DNA from: a bacterium
GTDB taxonomy: Bacteria; Pseudomonadota; Alphaproteobacteria; Sphingomonadales; Sphingomonadaceae
Reading direction: 5' to 3'
DNA: 42,857 bases
Assembly (NCBI GenBank): GCA_030824575.1
Contig: JAVBXL010000067.1
Coordinates: 1 to 42,857 of the forward strand
The notes under the pieces are model-generated. The model was not told the DNA's origin, did not search any database, and saw nothing but the letters and a program-made list of their open reading frames with translations. A program made the position numbers and the translations under genes. Positions 8,869 through 17,748 of the stretch are shown here, piece by piece (position 1 is the stretch's first letter; each line of letters begins with the position of its first letter).

Positions 8869-10161
8869 TCAAGCGGTCGCGAACGTCTCCTGCCTTTGGT
8901 CGCGATTGATGAGCAGCACCATCCCAGCGCCGATCAGGCACAATATGCCCGCGCCGATGAAGGCTGGCATGTAGCTCAGCCACACGGTCCGGGCGAGTCC
9001 ACCGCCCAGCGCCGCACTGGCAGCGCCCAACTGATGCCCGGCGAATATCCAGCCAAAGACGATATTCGCCCGCTCCGCCCCGAAACGCTGCGCCGTCAAC
9101 TTCACCGTCGGCGGCACGGTGGCCACCCAGTCCAGGCCATAGAAAATCGCGAAAATGGACAGGCTGTAGAGCGAAAAATCGCTGAATGGCAGGTAGAGCA
9201 GCGACAGCCCACGCAACCCATAATACCAGAAGAGCAGCCACCGATTGTCGAACCGGTCGGACATCCAACCCGACGCCAGCGTGCCCCCGAAATCGAACAA
9301 TCCCATCATTGCCAGCATCGACGCCGCGCCGACCGCAGCCAGCCCATAATCGCCGCACAGTGCGATGAAATGGGTCTGCACCAGCCCATTGGTGCTCGCC
9401 CCGCAAATATAGAAGGAAAAGAAGAGGATCCAGAAAGTCGGCACCTTTGACGCGTCCCGCAGCACGATCAACGGCATCATCAGCAACGCGCCGAAACTGG
9501 CGGGCTGGGCTGCGGCAGGCTGGATATGCGTCTCGCCATAGGGTGCCAGCCCCAGATCGGCAGGTCGATCGCGCATCAGTAGCAGCACGACGACCGCCGC
9601 CACGACGATCGCCCCGCACACCAGCAGCAATGCGGCGCGCCAGCCATGACTTTCGGTCAGGCCCGCGAGCAGCGGCAGGAAGGCGAGTTGCCCGGTCGCC
9701 GTGCTGGCTGACAACAGCCCCATGACCAGGCCGCGTCGCTGCCCGAACCAGCGCGTCGCCACCGTCGCGCCCAGCACCATCGCGGTCAGCCCGGTCCCGA
9801 TGCCGATGACCACGCCCCACAGCAGCACCAACTGCCACAATTGCGTCATGCCCAGCGACAACAGCATCCCGCCGATGACGATGGATAGCGAAATCAACAT
9901 CATGCGCCGCACACCGAAACGGTTCATGAAGGCGGCGGCGAACGGCCCCATACCGCCGAACAGCAGGAACCGTATCGCGAGCGCCCCGCTGATATCCGCC
10001 GCGCTCCAGCCGAACTCCTTTTGCAACGGCACGATCAGAACGCCGGGTGCCCCGACGGCGCCGGCAACTACCAACATGGTCAGGAAGGTCGTACCGGCCA
10101 CCGCCCAGCCATAATGGATATTCCGCGTGGCAAGGTGGCGCGCAAACAGGGTCGACAGCAT
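8869..10161 (-). CDS. Major facilitator superfamily transporter
   Basis: Predicted 12-helix inner-membrane secondary transporter of 430 aa. Hydrophobic segments run through the whole protein, with the MFS loop signature between helices 2 and 3 (FMNRFGVRRMM) and a related ASGWMSDRFDNR loop in the second half. The overall pattern, including HYGWAVAGTTFLTML at the start, resembles monocarboxylate/oxalate-formate-type porters. The substrate is unknown. It is transcribed divergently from a TetR regulator with an 87-bp shared promoter region containing a palindrome, so repression by that TetR protein is likely. Confidence 0.88.
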   Translation of the reverse strand: MLSTLFARHLATRNIHYGWAVAGTTFLTMLVVAGAVGAPGVLIVPLQKEFGWSAADISGALAIRFLLFGGMGPFAAAFMNRFGVRRMMLISLSIVIGGMLLSLGMTQLWQLVLLWGVVIGIGTGLTAMVLGATVATRWFGQRRGLVMGLLSASTATGQLAFLPLLAGLTESHGWRAALLLVCGAIVVAAVVVLLLMRDRPADLGLAPYGETHIQPAAAQPASFGALLMMPLIVLRDASKVPTFWILFFSFYICGASTNGLVQTHFIALCGDYGLAAVGAASMLAMMGLFDFGGTLASGWMSDRFDNRWLLFWYYGLRGLSLLYLPFSDFSLYSLSIFAIFYGLDWVATVPPTVKLTAQRFGAERANIVFGWIFAGHQLGAASAALGGGLARTVWLSYMPAFIGAGILCLIGAGMVLLINRDQRQETFATA

Positions 10162-10198
10162 AAACGCCCCCTCTGGGTCATGATCGGACTGGTGTTAA

Positions 10199-10212
10199 AT
10201 GATGGACATCAT
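10199..10212. promoter_or_regulatory. Candidate TetR operator between the MFS gene and its regulator
   Basis: ATGATGGACATCAT is a dyad with 5-bp arms ATGAT/ATCAT and a 4-bp centre, embedded in an AT-rich block (TTAAAT before, ATATATAAGG after) within the 87-bp divergent intergenic region. The position fits simultaneous control of both genes. Operator identity is inferred from symmetry and position. Confidence 0.5.
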
Positions 10213-10248
10213 ATATAAGGTCAAGGGGCCAGTTGAAGGAGGCAGGAT

Positions 10249-10812
10249 ATGAAGGTCAGCCGCGATCAGGCTGCGCGCAATCGGGAAAAGGTGGTCGATG
10301 CCGCATCACGCCTGTTTCGTGCGCGCGGGGTAGAAGGGGTCGGCATTGGGGAGGTGATGCGCGAATGCGGCCTTACCCATGGCGGTTTCTACAATCAGTT
10401 CGACTCGAAAGAGGCGCTGGCGGCCGAAGCCTGCGCCGCGTCGCTGGCGACCAGCGCCGAGCGGTGGCGGGTTGTGGCGGAGGCGGCCGGGGAGGGCGGT
10501 GCGCCCGCAGCGATCGCCGACAATTATCTCAGCGCCCGCAATCGCGACGCGCCGGAAACCGGCTGCGCCCTCATCGCCCTTGCGCCGGACGCGGCGCGGC
10601 GCGGCGGCGATCTGGCGGACGCCTTCCGCCACGGATTTGAGGAACTGGCCACCATTTTGGAGCAGTCGGGGCCTGACGTGAACAGGCAGGACGCCCTAGC
10701 GCGCATGGCGCAAATGGTCGGGGCCATGATATTGGCCCGCGGGGTAGGCGACCCAGCGCTGTCGGACGAGATATTGGCCGCGACCCGCCACGCACAGGGT
10801 CTGTCTGCATGA
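10249..10812 (+). CDS. TetR/AcrR family transcriptional regulator
   Basis: DNA-binding repressor of 187 aa. The N-terminal helix-turn-helix spans about residues 10-55 and includes GVGIGEVMRECGLTHGGFYN followed by QFDSKEAL, the classic TetR recognition region. The C-terminal ligand-binding domain is alpha-helical and divergent, and no ligand can be named. A strong GAAGGAGG ribosome site precedes the ATG. It is divergent from the MFS transporter and its stop codon overlaps the start of the GNAT gene (ATGA), so the regulator and acetyltransferase are translationally coupled. The whole locus looks like a small inducible efflux or uptake module. Confidence 0.92.
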   Translation: MKVSRDQAARNREKVVDAASRLFRARGVEGVGIGEVMRECGLTHGGFYNQFDSKEALAAEACAASLATSAERWRVVAEAAGEGGAPAAIADNYLSARNRDAPETGCALIALAPDAARRGGDLADAFRHGFEELATILEQSGPDVNRQDALARMAQMVGAMILARGVGDPALSDEILAATRHAQGLSA

Positions 10813-11288
10813 GCCTGTGGCGACCGATGCGCCCGGCCGATATTCCGGCGGTGGCGGCGATCTCCGACGCAGTGCACGGCACCTATACCGAACATGCCGA
10901 CATCTACGCCGAACGTCTGCAACTCTATCCGGCCGGATGCTGGATGCTGGAACGGGCCGGGGAGGCGCTAGGCTATCTGATCAGCCACCCTTGGCAGGGC
11001 GATCGGCCGCCAGCGCTCAATGCCCCCATCCTCGCCGTGCCTGCAGCCGCGGATCGCTACTATCTCCACGATCTGGCGCTCCTGCCACAGGCGCGCGGCG
11101 CCGGCGCGGCGGCGGAGGCGGTGCAGTTGGTCGCTGATGAGGCGGATAGCACGGGCTTCGCGCGCATCACGCTGACCGCCGTCAACGGCGCAGACGCCTT
11201 CTGGCGGAAACAGGGCTTCCTGCCTGTGAACGACGGAGCGGGCTATGGAGAGGGCAGTCTCGCCATGGAACGGACTATCTCCCAATAA
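10809..11288 (+). CDS. GNAT family N-acetyltransferase
   Basis: Predicted acetyl-CoA-dependent N-acetyltransferase of 159 aa. The opening MSLWRPMRPADIPAV and the acetyl-CoA pyrophosphate-binding motif in LLPQARGAGAAAEAV (Q/RxxGxG/A type) define the fold. The late segment ITLTAVNGADAFWRKQGF matches GNAT motif B. The substrate is not evident. The start overlaps the TetR stop by 4 bp, so it belongs to the same transcript. A terminator hairpin follows. Confidence 0.87.
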   Translation: MSLWRPMRPADIPAVAAISDAVHGTYTEHADIYAERLQLYPAGCWMLERAGEALGYLISHPWQGDRPPALNAPILAVPAAADRYYLHDLALLPQARGAGAAAEAVQLVADEADSTGFARITLTAVNGADAFWRKQGFLPVNDGAGYGEGSLAMERTISQ

Positions 11289-11317
11289 TCCGCCGCTCCT
11301 CTGCCAGCGGGAGGCAC

Positions 11318-11349
11318 AAAAAAGCCCCGGATCAATCCGGGGCTTTTTC
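11318..11349. terminator. Bidirectional terminator between the GNAT gene and rpoH
   Basis: AGCCCCGGA (11323-11331) pairs with TCCGGGGCT (11336-11344). An A-run precedes and a T-run follows, so the hairpin can end transcription of both converging genes. Confidence 0.92.
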
Positions 11350-11368
11350 GTTTCGGTCTATCGCAGGA

Positions 11369-12280
11369 TCAGGCCAGGGCGAACCGCGCCATCTTGCCCA
11401 GCTTGTCGCCGGCAATGCGCATCATCGCCTTTTGCAGCTTTTCGAAGGCGCGAACCTCGATCTGACGGACGCGCTCGCGCGACACGCCATAAACCTGGGA
11501 CAACTCTTCCAGCGTCTTGGGCTCTTCAGCCAGACGGCGTTCGGCCAGGATATGCTTCTCACGGTCGTTGAGGTCGGTCATTGCCTCCACCAGCATCTCA
11601 TGCCGCTGGGTGCGCTCCTGCTCTTCGGCGACGCGCTCGTCCTGCAACGGGTCGTTGTCCTGCAACCAGTCCTGCCACTGACCTTCGCCATCTTCGCGCA
11701 TCGGGACGTTCAGCGACGTATCGCCGCCCATCGCCATCCGGCGGTTCATGGACACGACGTCCTGTTCGCTGACGCCCAGATCGGTCGCGATCTTCGTCAC
11801 ATCCTCGGGGCGCAGGTCGCCATCCTCGAACGCTTCGATATTATTTTTCATGCGGCGCAGGTTGAAAAACAGCTTCTTTTGCGACGCGGTGGTGCCCATC
11901 TTGACCAGCGACCAGCTGCGCAAAATGAATTCCTGGATCGACGCACGGATCCACCACATGGCATAAGTGGCCAGTCGGAAGCCGCGCTCGGCCTCAAACT
12001 TCTTCACGCCCTGCATCAGGCCGATATTGCCTTCGGAAATCAGCTCGCTAACCGGCAGGCCGTAACCGCGATAGCCCATTGCAATCTTCGCCACCAGGCG
12101 CAGATGCGACGTCACCAACTGGGCCGCGGCTTCGGGGTCTTGATGTTCCTCATACCGTTTGGCGAGCATATATTCCTGCTCAGGCGTCAACAGCGGAAAC
12201 TTGCGGATTTCCGACAGATAGCGGTTGAGGCTGGCTTCACCGCCCAGCGCTGGAACCGCGGGGACATTGCTCTTGGCCAT
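11369..12280 (-). CDS. rpoH: RNA polymerase sigma factor RpoH (sigma-32)
   Basis: Heat-shock sigma factor that directs RNA polymerase to chaperone and protease promoters. Region 2 contains EGNIGLMQGVKKFE and the WWIRASIQEF segment. The RpoH box QKKLFFNLRRMK follows, which distinguishes it from RpoD. Region 4 ends with GVSRERVRQIEVRAFEKL. I use the ATG at 12280 (MAKSNVP, 303 aa) because AAAGGTGA precedes it at good spacing. The longer form from 12301 adds seven residues encoded by that ribosome-binding sequence. It lies 76 bp downstream of rluD on the same strand. A sigma-32-like site is present in front of clpP in this window. Confidence 0.96.
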   Translation of the reverse strand: MAKSNVPAVPALGGEASLNRYLSEIRKFPLLTPEQEYMLAKRYEEHQDPEAAAQLVTSHLRLVAKIAMGYRGYGLPVSELISEGNIGLMQGVKKFEAERGFRLATYAMWWIRASIQEFILRSWSLVKMGTTASQKKLFFNLRRMKNNIEAFEDGDLRPEDVTKIATDLGVSEQDVVSMNRRMAMGGDTSLNVPMREDGEGQWQDWLQDNDPLQDERVAEEQERTQRHEMLVEAMTDLNDREKHILAERRLAEEPKTLEELSQVYGVSRERVRQIEVRAFEKLQKAMMRIAGDKLGKMARFALA

Positions 12281-12356
12281 GTCGTCACCTTTCCCTTTCA
12301 TTGCGCGGCGGGACCCAGAAGAGGCGTCACAGGCGCCGTCGCAAACTTGTTGAACA

Positions 12357-13310
12357 CTATACGTGGAGCTGGCTTAACAGTTCCTGCATGTCGGTGGGCA
12401 GTGCACTTTGGAACATGAGCTGCTCATTCGTTACCGGATGTATGAACCCCAGGCTTTTGGCGTGCAATGCCTGCCTTTTGAAACCCAGTGTTTCCAGTAT
12501 TGATTTGAAACCTTTTCTTTCTCTACCGTAAACCGGGTCACCGATCAAGGGGTGTCCGATATAGTGCATATGCACGCGAACCTGATGCGTGCGGCCGGTT
12601 TCCAGCTTGCATTCGACCAGCGCTGCGTCGCGCAGCCTCTGTGTCGTGCGATAATGGGTAACAGCGTGCTTGCCGCGTCCTTCCCGATGAACCGCCATCT
12701 TCTTTCGATCAGCGTCGGATCGGCCGATCCAGGTGTCGACCGTCCCGGCCGCTGGATTGGGCACGCCATAGACGATGGCGGCGTAGAGCCGGTCGATGCT
12801 ATGGTCCTTGAACTGGCGGGCCAGCCCCTCATGCGCCTTGTCGGATTTGGCGACCACCAGCAAGCCGGACGTGTCCTTGTCGATGCGATGGACGATGCCG
12901 GGCCGGGCGACGCCGCCGATACCGGACAGGTGCCCCTTGCAATGATGCAGCAGCGCGTTGACCAGCGTGCCGTCCAGATTGCCGGCGGCCGGATGGACGA
13001 CCAGCCCCGCGGGCTTGTCGATCACGATCAGGTCGGCGTCCTCATGGACGATGGTGAGGGGGATATCCTGCGCCAACGTATCCAGCGGCACCGGCGGGGG
13101 GAGGGTGATGGTGAACATCTGCCCGGCCGCGACCTTCATCGATACGCTGATCTTGCCGACGTTGGCGGACTGTACCTGTCCCTCGCCGATCAGGCCTTTC
13201 AGCCGTTCGCGCGACAGGTCGGGCAAGATGTCCGCGAGCGCACGATCGAGGCGCCAGCCATGCTGCGCTTCGCCAATAGCTGCTTCGATGATGGAAACCC
13301 CCGGACCCAT
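12357..13310 (-). CDS. rluD: 23S rRNA pseudouridine synthase, RluD type
   Basis: RluA-family enzyme that isomerises uridines in 23S rRNA (helix 69 in RluD). An N-terminal S4 RNA-binding domain (about 15-75) precedes the catalytic domain, with the catalytic Asp144 in HRIDKDTSGLL. LVVHPAAG and the late RTHQVRVHMHYIGHPLIGD motif are diagnostic. At 317 aa its length is right for RluD. Assignment to RluD rather than RluC or RluA paralogues rests on the S4 domain and motifs. It is divergent from the JAMM protease with a very short gap. Confidence 0.92.
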   Translation of the reverse strand: MGPGVSIIEAAIGEAQHGWRLDRALADILPDLSRERLKGLIGEGQVQSANVGKISVSMKVAAGQMFTITLPPPVPLDTLAQDIPLTIVHEDADLIVIDKPAGLVVHPAAGNLDGTLVNALLHHCKGHLSGIGGVARPGIVHRIDKDTSGLLVVAKSDKAHEGLARQFKDHSIDRLYAAIVYGVPNPAAGTVDTWIGRSDADRKKMAVHREGRGKHAVTHYRTTQRLRDAALVECKLETGRTHQVRVHMHYIGHPLIGDPVYGRERKGFKSILETLGFKRQALHAKSLGFIHPVTNEQLMFQSALPTDMQELLSQLHV

Positions 13311-13327
13311 TGGCTAGAGATGTAGGA

Positions 13328-13729
13328 ATGCGGGTCGAAATTTCAAGGATTCTGTTGGAACAGATCATGGCCCTGGCGGCCGCCGATGGTCATGAGGTGT
13401 GCGGGCTGTTACTGGGTTCGGACGACCGGATCGAGGCGATTGCCCCCGCGGCCAATGTGGCGCCCGATCCCGCCCGCCATTTCGAACTGGACCCGGCGGC
13501 GCTGATCGCCGCACACCGGGCGGCGCGATCAGGTGGGCCAAAGATCATTGGTCATTATCATTCGCATCCGTCGGGCATCGCCGCGCCATCCGCGACCGAT
13601 GCGGCCTGCGCGGCACCCGATGGAAATTTGTGGCTGATCGTCGGGGCAGGGGGCGCGACTTTATGGCGGGCAGTGCCGGGGACGGCGGTTAATGTCCATT
13701 TCACCAAAATGCATCTCGACAGTCGGTGA
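13328..13729 (+). CDS. JAMM/MPN domain zinc metalloprotease-like protein
   Basis: Small 133-aa protein consisting of a single JAB1/MPN+ fold. The JAMM zinc site is complete: Glu23 (GHEVCGLLLG), His78 and His80 in HYHSHPSG, and Asp91 (PSATD), so it is predicted to be an active isopeptidase or deubiquitinase-like hydrolase. In bacteria, relatives act on ubiquitin-like or sulfur-carrier proteins, but no such partner gene is next to it. ATG 13328 is preferred over an in-frame TTG at 13310. The latter overlaps the rluD start codon region on the opposite strand. Confidence 0.85.
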   Translation: MRVEISRILLEQIMALAAADGHEVCGLLLGSDDRIEAIAPAANVAPDPARHFELDPAALIAAHRAARSGGPKIIGHYHSHPSGIAAPSATDAACAAPDGNLWLIVGAGGATLWRAVPGTAVNVHFTKMHLDSR

Positions 13730-13826
13730 GCGAAAGGCGGTAGGCCGGGCTTGCATCGGCGCGCGGCGCGGCGCATTAGCCAAAGACCCGTTCATTTCCT
13801 TCATAATCCGGTGACCCAGAGCTCGC

Positions 13827-14483
13827 ATGACCAACCCGACCGACAGCATCGAATTTGCCAGCCTGCTTTGCTCGCGCCTGTGCCATGACCTGCTGAGCCC
13901 GGTCGGCGCGCTCAACAATGGGCTGGAGCTGATGGCGGACGAAACCGACCCGGAAATGCGCCAGCGTTGCCTGGACTTGCTGGGCGACAGCGCCCGCACT
14001 TCGGCCAACAAGCTCAAATTCTTCCGCTTGGCCTTCGGCTCCGCTGGCGGCTTTGGCGATGCCGTCCCGCCCCATGAAGCGAAGGTGGCGATCGAGGGCA
14101 TGTTCGCGAGCACCGGCCGGGTCAAGGTCGGTTGGCTGGTCGAGGAACAGATGCTTGACAAGCTGGCCGCCAAGATCTTGCTCAACCTGGCGTTGATCGC
14201 CGGCGACGCGCTGGTGCGCGGCGGGCAGTTGGACATTGGCGCGGAAAAGCGGCCGGGCCTGACCGAGATCGTGGTGCGTGGCGAAGGCCCCAAGGTCGTG
14301 CTCGATCCAGACCTGCGCGCCGCACTGGCCGGCACCTTGCCGATCGAAGGGCTGGCGTCCCGCACGGCCGCCGCCTGGATGGTGCGCCAGATGGTGGCGG
14401 AATCGGGCGGCGAGATCGCCCTGTCGCCGCCGGGCGAGCCGATCATATTGTTCGGCGCGTCGATCCCGGATCGCACGCGATAA
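13827..14483 (+). CDS. chpT: Histidine phosphotransferase ChpT
   Basis: Phosphorelay protein that passes phosphate from the hybrid kinase CckA to CtrA and CpdR in the alphaproteobacterial cell-cycle circuit. The phosphoacceptor is His20 in LCSRLCHDLLSPVGALNNG, the signature of ChpT, and the rest is a degenerate histidine-kinase-like domain lacking the ATP-binding N, G1 and G2 boxes. Length 218 aa fits the family. It is preceded by the JAMM gene (97-bp gap) and converges with the nitronate monooxygenase gene. The known link of ClpXP and CpdR to CtrA degradation connects it functionally to clpP/clpX earlier in the window. Confidence 0.9.
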   Translation: MTNPTDSIEFASLLCSRLCHDLLSPVGALNNGLELMADETDPEMRQRCLDLLGDSARTSANKLKFFRLAFGSAGGFGDAVPPHEAKVAIEGMFASTGRVKVGWLVEEQMLDKLAAKILLNLALIAGDALVRGGQLDIGAEKRPGLTEIVVRGEGPKVVLDPDLRAALAGTLPIEGLASRTAAAWMVRQMVAESGGEIALSPPGEPIILFGASIPDRTR

Positions 14484-14510
14484 TCGCATACAACTGTCTT
14501 GCTCGCTGTC

Positions 14511-15578
14511 TCAGGAAAGGCCCTCATGCCGGGCTTCCGGCATTTCCGCGACCAATAGCGCCACCAGATCGGCGGCGGGCAATGCGCGGGCGAGCGGCGC
14601 GCCCTGTCCGGCCCATTGCGCGCCATAGCCGCCTTCACCGGCCGCCTTCGCAGCCTGGTTGAGCGCCTTTCCCGCATCATAGGCGATCGGATAATCGGGC
14701 GGCTGCCGGTCGCTTTGCTGCCCCCAGGCGGTAAACCGATTGGCGATGCAGCGGGCAGGCCGTCCTGACACGACGCGGGTCATGACCGTATGCGCCGCCG
14801 CCGGGCTGAACAGTGCCGCGCGATAGGCCGCGTCTGCGCTACTTTCCGGGCAGGCGATGAAGGCCGTGCCCAATTGCGCCGCTACTGCCCCCAAGTCGAT
14901 CGCCGCCTGCACGGCCCTACCGTCCATGATACCGCCGGCCGCGATGACGGGCAGTCCAGCTTTTTCGACCAAGAGGCGGGTCAGCGCTACGGTGCCCAGG
15001 CTATCGTCGGGCGCATCGGGATCGAACATTCCCCGATGGCCGCCTGCCTCGAAACCCTGCGCCACAATGGCGTCCATGCCTGCCGCCTTGGCCGCCTGCG
15101 CTTCGTCCAGATGGGTCACGCTGGCCAGCAGCAGGCAGCCCGCCGCTTTCAACCGATCGATTTTTCGGCGGTCGGGTAATCCGAAATGAAAGCTGACAAC
15201 CGCCGGCCGCGCATCGACCAGCATGGCCAGCATCGCGTCGTCTTCCGCAAAGCTGCGATAGATTTCGCGAAGCGAGGGCGGGGGCTGCGCGCCATATTCG
15301 CCGAACAGCGGCGCTAGCGCATCGATCCAACGCCGCTCCAACGCCGGTCTGGCTCTGGCGGGCGCATGGACGAAGAGATTGACGTTGAACGGCCGGTCCG
15401 TTCGCGTTCGCACGGCATCGATCATGGTACGCGCGGCAGAGGCATCGGCGGTGCCCACAGCGATTGACCCAAGCGCACCGGCATTGCTGACGGCCGCCGC
15501 CATCTCCGGCGTGGACACGCCGGCCATTGGCGCCTGGATGATCGGATGGGCAAGGCCCAGCATGGCGAGCGAGTTCAT
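14511..15578 (-). CDS. Nitronate monooxygenase family flavoprotein
   Basis: FMN-dependent TIM-barrel enzyme of the NMO (2-nitropropane dioxygenase) family, thought to oxidise toxic nitronates such as propionate-3-nitronate to keto acids. Diagnostic segments are HPIIQAPMAGVSTPEMAAAV at the start, FHFGLP, VAQGFEAGGHRG, and AAGGIMDGRAV followed by LGAVAAQLGTAFIACPES. I use ATG 15578 (MNSLAML, 355 aa) rather than the 15611 start, which would lie in the glnA terminator zone. It lies downstream of glnA on the same strand but separated by a terminator. Substrate specificity is unproven. Confidence 0.88.
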   Translation of the reverse strand: MNSLAMLGLAHPIIQAPMAGVSTPEMAAAVSNAGALGSIAVGTADASAARTMIDAVRTRTDRPFNVNLFVHAPARARPALERRWIDALAPLFGEYGAQPPPSLREIYRSFAEDDAMLAMLVDARPAVVSFHFGLPDRRKIDRLKAAGCLLLASVTHLDEAQAAKAAGMDAIVAQGFEAGGHRGMFDPDAPDDSLGTVALTRLLVEKAGLPVIAAGGIMDGRAVQAAIDLGAVAAQLGTAFIACPESSADAAYRAALFSPAAAHTVMTRVVSGRPARCIANRFTAWGQQSDRQPPDYPIAYDAGKALNQAAKAAGEGGYGAQWAGQGAPLARALPAADLVALLVAEMPEARHEGLS

Positions 15579-15609
15579 GTGCTCTATCTGGGGCCATTCG
15601 CCACAAAGC

Positions 15610-15640
15610 AAAAGGCCCGGCCGCTTGTCGCGACCGGACC
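15610..15640 (-). terminator. Rho-independent terminator of glnA (minus strand)
   Basis: On the minus strand an 11-bp stem GGTCCGGTCGC / GCGGCCGGGCC with a 5-nt loop is followed by TTTT. Two positions pair only as G-U wobbles. Read on the plus strand the same positions are C-A mismatches, so the stem works only in the direction of glnA transcription. Confidence 0.82.
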
Positions 15641-15666
15641 TTTTCCCGAAAACAGTGCTGAAAGGA

Positions 15667-17079
15667 TCAGCCGCTGTAATACATGTCGAATTCGACCGGC
15701 GACGGCGCCATTTCCCACGCGTAAACCTCAGGCCATTTCAGTTCGATATAGGCATCGATCTGGTCCTTGGTGAACACGCCGCCCTTCAGCAGGAAGTCGT
15801 GATCGGCAACGAGGCTGTCCAGCGCTTCGCGGAGCGAACCGCAGACGGTCGGCACCTGGCTCAGTTCTGCGGGCGGCAGATCATACAGGTTCTTGTCCAT
15901 CGGACCACCGGGATGGATCTTGTTCTCGATACCGTCGATGCCGGCCATCAGCAGCGCCGAGGTGGCGAGATAGCTGTTGGCGAGCGGATCGGGGAAGCGG
16001 AATTCGACGCGCTTCGCCTTGGTGCCGGCACCATAGGGGATGCGGCACGATGCCGAACGGTTGCGCGCCGAGTAAGCGAGCAACACGGGCGCTTCGAAAC
16101 CGGGCACCAGGCGCTTGTAGCTGTTGGTGGTCGGGTTGGTGAAGGCGTTGATCGCCTTGGCATGTTTGATCACGCCGCCGATGAAGAACAGGCAGGTTTC
16201 GGAAAGCCCGGCATAGCCGTCGCCGGCAAAGGTGTTCTTGCCTTCGTTCCAGATCGAGATGTGGGTGTGCATCCCCGACCCATTGTCGGCCTTGATCGGC
16301 TTGGGCATGAAGGTCGCTGTCTTGCCATAGGCCTGGGCAACCATCTTCACGACATATTTGTAGACCTGGATACGGTCGCAGGTTTCAACCAGCTTGCCGA
16401 AGGTCAGGCCCAGTTCGTGCTGCCCGCCCGCGACTTCATGGTGATGCTTGTCCATGGGCAGGCCCATTTCCAGCAACGTGGACACCATTTCGGCGCGGAT
16501 GTCGGTGGTGACATCGACCGGGCCGACGGGGAAGTAACCACCCTTGGCGCGCGGGCGGTGGCCCATATTGCCGCCTTCATAAGTGGTGTTGGTGTTGGTC
16601 GGCAGTTCCACATCGTCCAGCTTGTACGAGCTGGAGCTGTAGGTGTTTTCGAACTTCACGTCGTCGAACATGAAGAATTCGGGTTCCGGGCCGATATAAA
16701 CCGTATCGCCAAGGCCAGTGGTCTTGAGGAAGGCTTCGGCGCGCTTGGCGGTCGAGCGCGGGTCGCGGGCATAGAGCGAGCCGTCTTCGGGTTCGACGAT
16801 GTCGCAGACCAGGATCAGCATCGGCGTGGCGCTGAACGGATCGATGTAGACGGCGTCCAGATCCGGCTTCAGGATCATGTCCGATTCATTGATTTCCTTC
16901 CAGCCCTCGATCGAGGAGCCGTCGAACATCAGGCCATCGGTCAGTTCATCTTCGCCTATCACGCCGGCGCACATGGTCAGATGGTGCCAGGCACCCTTTG
17001 TGTCGGTGAAGCGGACATCGACCCATTCGATCTCCTTTTCTTCGATCATCTTCAGGATGTCTTTTGGCGTATTGGCCAT
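15667..17079 (-). CDS. glnA: Glutamine synthetase, type I
   Basis: ATP-dependent ligation of ammonia to glutamate; dodecameric cytoplasmic enzyme and main entry of ammonium nitrogen. Family motifs include [40 protein letters not shown] and the adenylylation Tyr399 in NLYDLPPAE, so control by GlnE is expected (E. coli Tyr397). ATG 17079 (MANTPKD) gives 470 aa, the typical length; an upstream in-frame start at 17160 would run into the glnB-glnA gap. It lies 87 bp downstream of glnB on the same strand, forming the standard glnBA operon, and ends at a hairpin terminator. Confidence 0.98.
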   Translation of the reverse strand: MANTPKDILKMIEEKEIEWVDVRFTDTKGAWHHLTMCAGVIGEDELTDGLMFDGSSIEGWKEINESDMILKPDLDAVYIDPFSATPMLILVCDIVEPEDGSLYARDPRSTAKRAEAFLKTTGLGDTVYIGPEPEFFMFDDVKFENTYSSSSYKLDDVELPTNTNTTYEGGNMGHRPRAKGGYFPVGPVDVTTDIRAEMVSTLLEMGLPMDKHHHEVAGGQHELGLTFGKLVETCDRIQVYKYVVKMVAQAYGKTATFMPKPIKADNGSGMHTHISIWNEGKNTFAGDGYAGLSETCLFFIGGVIKHAKAINAFTNPTTNSYKRLVPGFEAPVLLAYSARNRSASCRIPYGAGTKAKRVEFRFPDPLANSYLATSALLMAGIDGIENKIHPGGPMDKNLYDLPPAELSQVPTVCGSLREALDSLVADHDFLLKGGVFTKDQIDAYIELKWPEVYAWEMAPSPVEFDMYYSG

Positions 17080-17105
17080 GTGCTTTTGCCCTTCTCTTAG
17101 AAATA

Positions 17106-17119
17106 CCCCCCCGAAGGGG
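17106..17119 (-). promoter_or_regulatory. UUCG-loop hairpin in the glnB-glnA intercistronic gap
   Basis: On the minus strand CCCC-TTCG-GGGG forms a short stem with a very stable UUCG tetraloop (plus-strand stem 17108-17111 / 17116-17119). It has no adjacent T-run, so it is not a standard terminator. It may stabilise or process the mRNA and set the glnA:glnB ratio; this is inference. Confidence 0.4.
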
Positions 17120-17166
17120 CAGTTGAAGACCGTATCCGCCCTAGTTCGGCGGAAACGCACGAAAAC

Positions 17167-17583
<417 letters not shown>

Positions 17584-17619
17584 TCATGCCCCCCAAGGCC
17601 GGCGCCGTTCCCCTCAACA

Positions 17620-17635
17620 ATCAATTACCGTGCCA
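17620..17635 (-). promoter_or_regulatory. Candidate sigma-54 promoter of glnBA
   Basis: On the minus strand TGGCACGGTAATTGAT matches the sigma-54 consensus TGGCAC-N5-TTGCW with exact spacing. The only difference in the core is GA for GC at -12. It is about 115 bp upstream of the glnB ATG. RpoN/NtrC control of glnBA is well known in proteobacteria; its use here is inferred. Confidence 0.55.
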
Positions 17636-17684
17636 ACTCGCGAATCGCTAGAACATGCTTTCGGCGATGCAGCAATCTTTGTCT

Positions 17685-17709
17685 ATATTGCCCGGATTCA
17701 GGGCAATAT
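17685..17709. promoter_or_regulatory. 25-bp dyad upstream of the glnBA promoter, candidate NtrC site
   Basis: Perfect inverted repeat ATATTGCCC (17685-17693) / GGGCAATAT (17701-17709) with a 7-bp centre. It sits about 50 bp upstream of the -24 element of the candidate sigma-54 promoter, a normal place for an enhancer-binding protein. The arms resemble but do not equal the NtrC consensus (TGCACC...GGTGCA). No T-run follows on the minus strand, so it is unlikely to be the map terminator. Confidence 0.45.
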
Positions 17710-17748
17710 CCTGGCTCGTTGCCCGTTTTTTGAGCAGCATTTTGATCG

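Noticed and set aside
15379..17100. 573-aa open frame opposite glnA and part of the nitronate monooxygenase gene
   Set aside because: It spans two real minus-strand genes and the terminator between them.
17685..17709. Dyad read as the map terminator
   Set aside because: It has no T-run on the minus strand and its arms are AT-flanked, so a protein-binding site is more likely; the alternative is kept open.
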